Source: Collybia mongolica (Eukaryota; Basidiomycota; Agaricomycetes; Agaricales; Clitocybaceae). Taken from it: 64,000 nt of DNA. Below are positions 34,026 through 44,486 of this stretch, in pieces. The notes beneath the pieces were generated by a model that searched no databases, was not told where the DNA came from, and saw only the letters and a program-made list of their open reading frames with translations. Each line of letters begins with the position of its first letter. Positions within the stretch are counted from its first letter, which is position 1. A program made the translations under genes and the position numbers. The DNA lies in NCBI GenBank assembly GCA_013420905.1, contig JAAXNY010000013.1:1612001-1676000 (forward strand). Reading direction: 5' to 3'.

Positions 34026-36537
34026 GAGGTCTTTACACTAAGCCACATAACCCGTGCGGACTCCGCGCGGACTCATTTGGCAGGGCCGTCAGCCAGACAA
34101 GAATCCGTGTCCGCGCCGAGTCCGCATCAATCCGCGTAATTTTACGCGGACACGCGGACCAGCACGGACGGACAGCTCGCAGAGTCCGCGCGGCCAGTCG
34201 ATTACTAATCGACTTAGTAATATAAATTTTATTTACACAAATTATATATACTATTTGTTATTAATAACATAACATAACGGTGGTGAAAAACTTGCATCCA
34301 ACTAGGTTCGAACGCGTACAGGCACGAACATTACGTAATATGTTTGGCATTCATAACCGTTGGGCAAGGCGGGCATTTTTAGCTACAGAATCACTGGCCT
34401 CAAGTCAACGGACTTAGATCACATGATTACCAGGCACGTGCAATGGTCACATTACCGTTGCCACGTCTTCGTTGGTTCTTTTCAACCACATCAACAACGC
34501 CTGCCAAAACCACCAACGCCAACGCATCGAACGCCAACCGACATCAACATGACGACGCACAAGACAATGTGGGGAGAAGGATAGAAACGGACACGGAACG
34601 AGGGGACGACGAGGAAAGGGCGCCCCGAGGGGCAGAACCAGGTGAGTCGTACACCGCCGCTCACCCACACGCTCACCACGCAGCGCATCCCCCCCTCCCC
34701 ACTTCAGGAACTCAAAACAAAGGATACGGCCGCCAACAGCAACAGGAGGAAGGCGGCAACGACAACAACAACGACGAAGACAGCAACAGCAACAGCAGCA
34801 ACAGTGCCGACGAGGCCTGCGGCAACAACGGCAACAACGGCACGACAACGACAACGACAACTACAACAAAGACGACCACCACCACCACGAGGATGACAAC
34901 GACTAAGGACAACGAGGACGACAACGACAACGACGACTAAGGACAATGGGGACAATGACAAGACAAGCGGCCAGTGCCGCCACCGCTGAAACCCAGGCCA
35001 CTGACGACGTCGCGGGGGCCGACGAGGACGACGGGGGGGCGGGGGCCCCCGCCCCCGCCTATATTAAATTATTTTATCATATATGTATTATACTTAGTAA
35101 TAATATATGTTATATTCTATTAATTATAAAGATTGTTAGTAAGTAAAAGAGTAAGTAAGTGCTTCATAATAAAAGAAAGTAAGTGAGTCTGCGCGGACTC
35201 TGTGGAGTCCACACGGAGTCCGCGCTGATAGGGCCCGAAATTGTTTGCACTTATAAAGTCGACAAGTAAGGCTATTAGTGTCATGTCTAATAACCAAGTA
35301 AGCGGTAATAAAGGATTAGAGTCGAGCTCCAAGACGGCTAATCAGAGTGAACTAGTCTAATGGATAATACACTATCAGTACAGAGGACTATGAGTACGGT
35401 CTATTATTAGTCCTATTCACCATGCCCGGTTACAACCTCGGTGTCTTAGTTCATAAGTAACCGTTGTAGTATGATATCATTAGTCCGGGGATCATCATTA
35501 ATAGGAGAAGTAATTGTAAATTCGGGACTTGCACAACCCGATCCTAGTCAGGGGTACTTGGTGTTAACTACCGGAAGCGATGGGACACCGTGAATAACAA
35601 CCGGGACAATCAGGGGGAGTAAACGACAGTGCCGCGCTGTTTTAAATAACAAAGCGCGCGGTCGGGACTTGATAAGAGTTTAGCCCGCTCTTTCAATATT
35701 TGATAAGTAACCAGTAAACGACATAATTGGCACGCGTGGCGCGCGCGCCAAGCTGTAGTAGACGCGTCGGTATTGAATACAGATCCTTGGCGTGCGGGAG
35801 CATGGTTCCGTGTAAAATTTACAATTCCGTATGATATTTAGTTTGTACATTATAAATAGACTGTAGATGAGTAGCGCTAAGGTAAGGAATCTTGCCCCCA
35901 CTTCGCGCGACTATAGAGTATACAAATCACATTTGTTAAAACACTATTGCATGTCCGAATTAAGGATCAGATTGCTTCAACGTGTCTTGATTGGAATTGA
36001 TTGGAGAACCACAGAATTAAAGAAGCTTAGTTCACTTGGAACTTAGTACCGTATTGTCCGTTGGAATTACTAGGCACTTGGCCTAAGTGCACTTGGCACT
36101 GTATTGTTTGATAAGTCGCTTGGACTTATAGATCCGCTTGGGATCGCTAATAATTGAACGTACACTTGGTACTCAGTCTATTGGATCGAGAGATTTTATA
36201 AATATACCTAGCAGGTTTTTGAACCTGTGTTGAAGCTTTTGTCTAAATCGAACCCGTTGAGAGATCATTGGAAAGGGCTTTGGCTAGTACTATTCAAAGC
36301 TTAGTGCTTCTAAGCACTTGAACCCGAACTCAAAACAGGCGATTCCTACTGTTCGTGTGTTGATTGTTAGGTTTGGTGTGTGTGTGTGTGAAGGATTACA
36401 TTACATAGCATCTGCGCACTTATAGCCCAGGAGCCCCCTTTCAGCGCGGAGTCCGTGCAGAGTCCGTGTGGACTTTGTGCTGTCCTTGCGGAGTCCGTAC
36501 GGAGTCCGCAAGGACATGTGGGGGAGTGTAAAGTACA
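34026..36537. mobile_element. GC-rich inverted-repeat DNA element, copy 2, inserted in Helitron B
   Basis: It interrupts the Helitron B helicase frame and is flanked by GCATAAGAG at 34017-34025 and 36538-36546, a 9-bp duplication (or 8 bp, CATAAGAG, if the last G belongs to the element). Helitron A provides the empty site, with one copy of GCATAAGAG. Ends and subterminal GGACTCCG arrays match copy 1 at 21313. Relative to copy 1 it has about 300 extra bp of CAA/GAC-rich sequence (34692-34990) and carries a solo LTR near its right end. No transposase is present. The target size fits a MULE-like (9 bp) or hAT/KDZ-like (8 bp) superfamily; I cannot choose. Confidence 0.85.
35226..36443. mobile_element. 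Solo LTR (family B), CpG-retaining copy
   Basis: 1218 bp, TGATAGGGCCC to CCCCCTTTCA, with a 4-bp target duplication GCGC (35222-35225 and 36444-36447). Copy 1 of the host element supplies the uninterrupted target (gtccgcgcggagtcc). It matches the LTR at 18312 but keeps many CpG sites. TATA-like words (ttataaatag, about 35851) lie in the middle and a (TG)n run near the right end. Confidence 0.85.
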
Positions 36538-39500
36538 GCATAAGAGCCTCATCCCATAGTATGAGGTCAGTTTGTTGCAAAAGCTCAGCTTCTGGAGTCC
36601 CTTTACTAATTCCACATGTAGCTGATTCATGGATCTCCAGAGGAATTTTAAAGCAAAAGTGAGCAGTTCTTCCTCCTGCCAGTAATAGTGCTGCAATTCC
36701 AGATGAAGCCACACATAAGACAATCTTTCTCTGGCCTCTGAAATAGCAACACAGGGTGTTATAGACAAATGTTTTGCCACAACCTCCAGAGCCATTGAGA
36801 AAGAATGATTGTCCAGACTTGGTTTCCACAGCTTTCTGTTCATCATTCAGCTGTTCTGACCGTTCTAAATACTCTGCAAACTGTTCTGCATCATCATAAT
36901 TCCGTTGCTCACAAATAAGAGTATTTCCCAACTGGATAGTCCAATCCATCTGAGATGTTGGCATTCCAATAATTGAAGTCAATGATTTGTTACTTTGTGC
37001 CAGTATCTGCTCAATCAGGTATAAACCATAGTCATAGACTTGCTCTTCTGTTGGATTTGCCACACCTCCCTTTGTTCTTAGCCAGTGAGCAAGGTCATCA
37101 CAAATATTCTCATGGAACTGGTTCCATAAGGCTATTGGATCAGATGGCTGACATTCAGCCAGAATCATTGCAAATAGTGAATGGAGTTGTCTGCCTGTTT
37201 GCGTAAGTGATGCTTCAGTCAAGGCTTGAATCCATTCCTGATCATCATCTAATAGTCCCCTTGCACGGCATGCCTCACAGAAAGAGGGGTATAATTTATC
37301 TTCAAAAGTAGCCAAATCATCAAAAGATTTTGGGCCTTTGACTGCAGTCAAAAGTAGGCACAGATAGAAACGTTCTCCAGAAGCAGGATGAGCATAGTAC
37401 ATTCTGCCAATAGCAAAGTTTTGCTCTCTGAGTTTCCATTTTTTTGTTTTATCTACCCAAACAAATTTTTTGGGAAAGTCCTGATATAAAAGATCCTTGG
37501 CTTCATTAGGAAACCTTATATTAGCCTTGAAGAATCCTGTCAAGGATGTATCTTGTGTAGCTGCTCTTTCTACAACCTGTTGTATAGGAACAGTACTATC
37601 AGCATTCCAAGTCACATTATGTTGATCCTTTAGATGAACCTGAAGCCTAATAACAGGAGGATGCTCCTGGTGCATATGATATTGGAATATCCACCAAATA
37701 CCCTCACAGGGGGAGATGTAACATGCATCCAAGTACAATTTAACTTCTTCATTTTTGTTTCTGAACTCTGCAGTTGTGCGATCATGCCCTTTGTACACAT
37801 ATTTATATATATATTTGATAGACTTGATTGATATGACACATTCCAAATATATGTGGCATTGGTACTTCCACAATAAATAAGGATTATAGGGAACTACCCA
37901 TTGATTGTCCAAATTGTAGTTGCCTATTCTGTATGGCTGAGCCAGTGGGCGCCTTTGTTAGCTGGCATATGCATTTTCAGACAGTGTAGTCATATGTTTA
38001 AGGGGTTTTGGATAATATCTAATGCATTTATTATCTTCCATGCAGGGAGAGTCTTTGTTGAGACTACCACATGGACCATGGACCATAACTCTCTTGACCA
38101 ATTCAAATAACTCAGGTTGTTCATTTGGATCAGGAAACTCAGCAGAGATCAGACTATCAACATCCTCAGGAGTTCTGAGTTTTGATTCTGGAGCCAAAAA
38201 GATAATCATATGCATATGAGGCAAACCACGTTTCTGAAATTCAATAGTGTAAACTCTTGCAACAGAGACACCCAAAACCCCTCGCTGGACAATATCTTTT
38301 AGAAGCTCTTTCATTTTAAGCTTGAACACTCTGGAGATCAGATCAGGTCTATCAGATGCCTTTTGCCCAGGTAAAAGTTCTCTTTTGATCTCAGGCCAGT
38401 TAGGATCAGCAGTAGCTGTTAAGAACAAATCAGCACCTTTGAAATGCTGGTTTAGAGCAAGAGCATCCTGGCAGCATTGAGTCATAAAGTGTGTTCCTGC
38501 TGTAAAGGATGAAGGCAAAATGGTACGCTTTCCCAAGTCATCACCATCAACTTCAGGATTATGATGTATAGCATCTGCTAAGCCTTTGTATAAATCAGAA
38601 CGCAGCTTTGACTGGTTTCCTGCAATATACTGAAGACGTTGCTGCTCAGTTGCAGCCCATGAATCTACAATATATTCCTGGAAAAGTTTTCCAGCACAAA
38701 AAATGTGATTTGTTTCTCCTTGCCTAGGGTGCAAATGATAGCCAAAGTACTCTGCCTGAGTTACACAATTAAATCTTCTTCTGACAGCCCTGACTTGACC
38801 ACCTTCAGAATCATTGGAGTCATCAGATGATTCATTATTGTTCAGGTGATTATGCTCTATATTTGGATGCCACTGTAACTGTCCAGTTGGAAACAGCAAT
38901 ACAAAATGGAGAGATGGATATAAAGGATGCATCTCATTGATACATCTCAAACCACCACGCCATGTATGAAGTATAATATCTCTTTTGTCAGTTTGGATAT
39001 CTCCTTCTCCAGGTAAAATAACAGCAATTTCATTGACAGAAGCAGATGGAAGATTATATTGTCTATGATCAGTTTCTTTTTCATAATGTAGAGCAATACA
39101 ACAATCCTGCTCTGGAGGTAAGTCCTTGATGAGTTCATATGCCTGCTTATAGGCTTGTACACCCTGATGTTTTCTGTATAGCACATCTTGTAAGATCTGC
39201 ATGATATCCCTATTCAATTGACTATTGTTATTCATCCTATGATTTAAGGCTTGAACAGGATCATAAATATAGATCTGAGCATATGTAGGCAGCTTTCCTG
39301 ATGGAGGCAGCAAGGATCCAGTAATATGATGCAATTCCCCTTGTATTTTATAGACCCAAGGAGCCCGCCCATTATTAATATTGTTTATAATATTCAACCT
39401 TTTTCCAGCATCTTAGCCAACAGAAGTCATTGCCAATGCAGTATTATATTTCCTTATATCATTCAAGAATTTCTTATGATGAATAGTACCATAAGTATAT

Positions 39501-41010
39501 AGCTCCTTTAACTCAGATGGTAATTCATGTAACAGTGGCAGTTTAATCTTTCCACTGAAACAACATGTACCAAATTTTAAATTATTATAGGTTGACTTTG
39601 TTAATTTCTCAGACTCCCAGTGTTTAGCTTGACAAAAAGGACATATAACATTCATAGCCCCCAAATCATATATATGAATGTTGTCTTTATTAAATGGTTG
39701 CCGGGCTAGTGGAAGAGGTGCTGGATGAAGTGGTTGTACAGGAGGAAGCTGTAGTGGAGGAGGTATCTCAGGTGTTGGAGGTAGTTCTGGCTCCAGCTGA
39801 GGTTGTGGCTCCAGGGGTAGATGGCCTTGATTGGCCAGATTAAAAGGATCAACTAAAGGTTGTTGAATTTGTTCCCTTGGGGCAGGAGTTACAACAGGCT
39901 GTCTTCTGTGTCTATAAGGAGCAACTGGAGGCAGATTTGCAGCAGCAGCTCTCAATTCAGCAGCAGTCATAAGAACAGATACAGCTGGAATAGGTTCTCT
40001 ATTGTATATAACAGGAACATTTGGAATTGCAGCCAATTGATTATGTATTTGGCTAAGTGTCATTACAGGGGGAGCATGAGGAACAACATGTCCTGGTACT
40101 TGATAAACAGGCATAGGCAAAGGGGCAGGTACAGGAGCAGGCATAGGTGCAGGAGCAGGCATAGGCACAGGAGCAGGTATAGGGGCAGGAGCAGGCATAG
40201 GCACAGAAGCAGGCATAGGCACAGGAGTAGGCATAGGGGCAGGAGCAGGCATAGATACAGGCATAGGAACAGCAGGCATAGCAGGCACAGGTACAGGAGC
40301 ATTATTATTAGCAAGTTGTGCAGCAGCAGCTCTTATCTCAGCAAGAGTCATTGGTGCAGGTGCAGATATAGCAGCATGGCCTCTAAGAGGCACCAAGGGA
40401 GGCAAAGCAGCTAACTGTTGCCTTATTTGGCTTACAGACATCACAGGAGCTGGAGCAGGCCCATGTACAGGAACAACATTCAAAGGGTTGGCAGCTGGTA
40501 GAATCAGTGGAGCAGGATCAGGCTGGTGGTGGTGGTATGGTGTTCTACGACATGGAGGGCTACCTATCTGTTGATTTGCATCACGGTTTGCCTGACACCT
40601 GGCACTTCTTGGAGAAATGTTAGTATTAGACCTGGATGAAGAGTCTTACCATAATTGCATGTATATATTCTAATGTGACTCACATCAAATCACAGGTCTA
40701 TACTATCCAATATGAAAGATTGAGTATGACATAAAACATATAAAAAAAAGTAGATACACACCAAAACAATATAAATCTTGTTCCAGTATCAAGAAAAGCT
40801 GTTTAAACAAAAGTATCCACCTGATAATAGATTAAGTCCCTTTTATTAGTAGAATCAGTAGAAGACACACTTGATATGCTGTCAGATAAGTGGAAAGAGT
40901 ATGTAGATGGTAGACAGATAGTGGATAGATGGCAAGAAGATAAGAGCCAGCCACCATCAGTCCGCTTTGGAGGTCATGTGATTATTAGTAATGAGGAATC
41001 ATGTGTTGCA

Positions 41011-41075
41011 GAGCAAGTGACTTGAGCAGGTGACTTGAGCAGGTGACTTGAGCAGGTGACCTTGAGCAGGTGACA
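41011..41075. repeat. GAGCAGGTGACTT tandem repeats in Helitron B
   Basis: About five units of 13-15 bp (gagcaggtgactt with small variants) lie 130-195 bp inside the 5' terminus. They are the most regular of the three Helitron arrays. Function is unknown; position near the 5' end suggests a possible binding array for the Rep protein. Confidence 0.75.
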
Positions 41076-41205
41076 CAGCATGTGACTCAAACATCTTTTC
41101 CTGCTTTGTCAGTCTTAGTCAGCACTCTACTTAAAAGACAACTTTTTGTTGCTTTGTCAGACTTAGTCAGCGCTTAGTCAGGATTAGTCACAATCAAATT
41201 CACAC

Positions 41206-43313
41206 ACTAACTGTATTTTATAATATACAGATAGAAGATAGAAGATAGATAGATGGGTGGCATCTTCACGTACGTGGGTTGCGAGATTGACAGCTGTGTT
41301 GGACAGGGTGGGACCCCTAGATTATATACATTTTGAACCACAATTTGAGCCCCGTGCACCAGGACATTCGGAATGAAGTACCATGTTTCCGAGGTGTTGG
41401 GGGTGTCTTCCTGGTATTCAGCGCTGCGTGGGGGGTGAATGTGACTTATGCCCAAATCACACCAGACCCCTTTCTAGATTTCTTCTTGGGGTGTTCCATC
41501 AGAACAAGTGAAGTTTTTTGCAAGGCCTGTGCTTGTTCCTGCCATAGCAATACACCCTCAACTTGTCATTAACAGTCCATGGGGTCCATTCAGTGGGCAA
41601 TTGTGAGCAAATATGGCACTGATAGTGATGATCGATGTGTGAATGTGCGAGGGCGCCCTTGAACCTTATTTAAAAAAACTTCCAAGAAACCACATGCCTT
41701 CAAGCCTTGTTCCTGGAACCTTCGTGATATTAATATGCCTTGGGTAGTGCGGCGAAGGGCAAGAAGCAAATATCTTTGGTTGGTAGACTCGACTTATCGA
41801 AGTACCAGTTTTTCAACTCTTTTCAGTGATCTACCAAATCTCCGTGAATTTCCTTACATCATGCAAGGCGCCCCCAGCCCGAGTGCAGGGCACGCACATG
41901 GCACATTTCCCATTTTAGCCCCCAGTGGAAGAAGCTGAATGACGCTGCGCGAAGGAATAGGAAGAACGAATGTCATGGAAAAAATCATCAGATCAAGCTG
42001 GTCACGAGGGTGATTCCACCGTTCCCGACAGTGAAGCAGACGTGGGCCGACACAGACCAGGATAAAGGCACAGACCCACGTGTAGACGATAACCATGGCA
42101 CTCATGGTGAGGCCATCTTGGTTACAGGAACAGGAAAACGCTCAAGGGGCCTTCCAGGGGTAGTTGAGTGTGATAAGAACAAGGGCGTTGCAGTGCGTTT
42201 CTCAATTTAGAGCTCTGATTTTTTACTCGAAGCTCTCAATTGTGGCCACCTGAGTGCCTTCCATATTGACGCTAAATTCTGTTGAAATGGGGACGGCAGG
42301 TCTAGCTCGAGAGTGGAGGGTTTGTTATTATATAGATCACTGTGAGGAGCCCTCGAACTACAGCCCACTAACAGTGACAAAAATACATCTATAAGCACCC
42401 CCCCCCCAAACACAACTAGTATGCCAAACATACCAACCCTACATTTATTCCGCAACAGTGCTGATGCGAACCAAGTTTCAAGTTCCACGGTTCCCTTCAC
42501 CCTTAAAGACACTCCACCAAAGCAACAAAAGCAGCCCTGAGTCCGGACGACCCAAAGAGTCCGGGCATTCAAGTTGGATTTGAGAACTTGGACCTGTGGC
42601 AAACTGCAACTAATCACATTTTTGAAGTTGAGGAAGGGACTTGTAGCTGGAATCAAAGTGATGAAAACCTACGGCCGCCGTTACCTATTCCAGAGTGGGG
42701 TTGAGGGATTAAAAAAGTTGGTTCCAAACATCACCTGGGATGAGGTAGTGGTGATGACAGACACTGAAGATGATGGGGGCAAGAACTAGGATGATGATGA
42801 GGATTAAGGTCAATATTACAGGAGAGCAGTAGAGTATATAACAGATACTTTTACTGATAGGGTCCAATCTACATCTAGCCCTCAGCCTGCACCCCATAGA
42901 AAATCGATGCTCAAGGTCAATTATCTATTCTTGAATGGGGTTAAGTGTAGGCCATGCGCCATCTGGGGTTCTGGGTCTGAGAAGACAATAGAAAGTGAGA
43001 ACATTGGTCAGTACCAGGATGCATATAATGTATTATTCAGTTGCCGTTACTGGAAACAAATGATAGGATACAGCCCACTTGACACTCAGCCCTGTGCCCC
43101 GTAGAAAATGACACTGGTTCTAATTTAAGCTGCCTGCTTGTCCAACACAGGATCTTTGCTGTCACTTGCTCTTAACTAAATGTAAATTTGTCTATGCCTC
43201 GCATGTTGATTCTCATCCAATAACCGCAAATGACAAGTAGCTCATACATAAAAAGAGTAAGCAATACTGCATCCTTGTGTACAACTTTATGTATCTATCA
43301 AGTTCTCACCCAC
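41206..43313. other. Intergenic, with a dispersed repeat
   Basis: No gene is supported. About 42030-42400 is a second, CpG-retaining copy of the repeat at 7640-8030. A run of C lies near 42399. Around 42830-43110 two imperfectly similar segments (agccctcagcctgcaccccatagaaaat and a related cccagcctgtgccccgtagaaaat type word) suggest a small local duplication. GATA/GAAGATA simple sequence lies near 41231-41254. Confidence 0.45.
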
Positions 43314-44486
43314 TCATTCATGTAAGTTCAGGCCCACCAATTTGTACCATTCTTGAGTCAAATGCCATTTCCTAAAATGGGTTAAGTTAGGAGAAGTAGA
43401 GTCTTGGACAGTGTACAACATACATATAGCCATTTTCAAAGGCAGACCAAATGGTATTAGCCCCGGAAATGCGGGCTAGAGCAGTGTATATCAACTTGCG
43501 CAACACATGCAACTCCTGGTTTAACTCAGTCAAAACTTCTATTGGGAGTTTCTTCTCAGTGCGCGATTGATTGTGGATAAAATTGCTTCTTTCTCCTGCA
43601 AGTTCTTCCTTTGGGAATCTGGGCATGGTTGTATTCAGCAATAAATTCGGTTCAAAAAGAAGTATATGCACGACATGATGTCGTTGACACCAGCTATCCA
43701 AAAATTCATTTCCTCCAAGACTTGGATGTACTCAGCGACTCCAACATTCTTTGACTTTGGAAACAGCATCAGGGCAAACACCACTGATATGCCAGTATGG
43801 TCGCGAATAAACCATGGAAAACGAACCACGCCAGGTACAACAGTGTGTGCTTCAATCTCAGGTTCGAGGCAAGTGGAGCTGACATAATTAAAAGCTGCGG
43901 CCAGTATGTAGTTTGCAGCTGTCATTTCATACTGGTCACAGATACGCAGCAAAATGTCAATGAAGGCATCGAGAACTGGATCAAGCTGTTCTGCACGACT
44001 GAGGAAACGTTGACCGAAGACAACGAAAGGGCCAACGTCTTTAGGAGATGTGTCATCAATGTAAATTATAAACCTATTCAATATGTAAGTGGGACACCTT
44101 TTGTAGAGTACTATCTCTTACCAGTTGAACATAGCAATGGTGGTCTTCTCTGCCAACGTACATTCCGGGAACACTATCTATTGCCTTATGAGTTTGAAAA
44201 TTGTGATTGTAAGAGTTGGGTGCCCACTTCAATAAAGCTGGCAGCAAGATGTAATGTTTTTTCAAGTTGGGGACATGCGATCTTGTGGCTGTTCATATAT
44301 TCATGCATTTTCCCCTCTAGCGCTTTGTTAGTGCTTGGAATAGTTGGTGGACGATATGCAGCCTCATGGAGAAACCTCTTCAAGACTTCCGCCACCGCTG
44401 GAACAATAGTTTGATCAGTATAGTGTTGGGGTCGCTCTGCAAGACAACATACCATCTGATTCCGTGCTGCCTGTAGTTTGAGACAT
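43314..44486 (-). CDS. Trichodiene-synthase-like terpene synthase, apparently intact
   Basis: Five exons on the minus strand: 44486-44228 (or starting at 44455), 44177-44122, 44073-43672, 43618-43424 and 43371-43314, with GT-AG introns of 50, 48, 53 and 52 nt. From ATG 44455 the spliced frame has 312 residues and no stop. The upstream ATG 44486 gives an N-terminus (MSQTTG) matching the paralogue at 57346, but needs removal of a 16-nt GTATGT...TTGCAG sequence at 44452-44437. TRI5-type motifs: the acidic motif IYIDDTSPKD after NWF, and the NSE/DTE motif NDIMSFPKE created across intron 3. The C-terminal RY pair reads WY (QEWYKL). The enzyme class ionises farnesyl diphosphate with Mg2+ to make cyclic sesquiterpenes; the product cannot be predicted. 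The loss of the RY arginine may reduce activity. Confidence 0.85.

Larger units (their letters stand above)
32963..40640 (-). pseudogene. Helitron B Rep/helicase, multiply broken
   Basis: Domains follow the same order as in Helitron A, including HUH (GLPHMHM), YIYKYVYKGHD, Walker A GSGGCGKTF and the C-terminal helicase motifs. Damage visible by comparison with A: a TAA at about 39414-39416 where A has Gln; a TAA near 37962 where A has Tyr; a 24-nt in-frame deletion near 36833; insertion of the GC-rich element exactly within LWDEALMQ at 34026-36537; a 1-nt deletion near 33528 shifting frame; and a TGA at 33236-33238 where A has Arg. The site that is stopped in A (about 27866-27883) is open here, so the two copies died independently. 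Confidence 0.85.
32778..41205 (-). mobile_element. Helitron B, full length, split by a nested element
   Basis: It has the 3' hairpin at 32791-32807 and the 5' end at 41205. Subtracting the nested insertion and its target duplication (about 2.52 kb) leaves about 5.9 kb, the same as Helitron A, and the two align throughout. It has the same orientation as A and D. Confidence 0.85.

Noticed and set aside
34443..34940. Asn/Asp/Thr-rich frame in the GC-rich element
   Set aside because: Low-complexity CAA/GAC sequence; absent from copy 1 of the element and without domain features.
42207..42656. 149-codon minus-strand frame
   Set aside because: It overlaps the dispersed repeat, has Cys/Phe/Leu runs of chance type and no family pattern.
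43797..44414. 205-codon plus-strand frame
   Set aside because: Antisense to the terpene synthase exons, whose splice sites and motifs are convincing.
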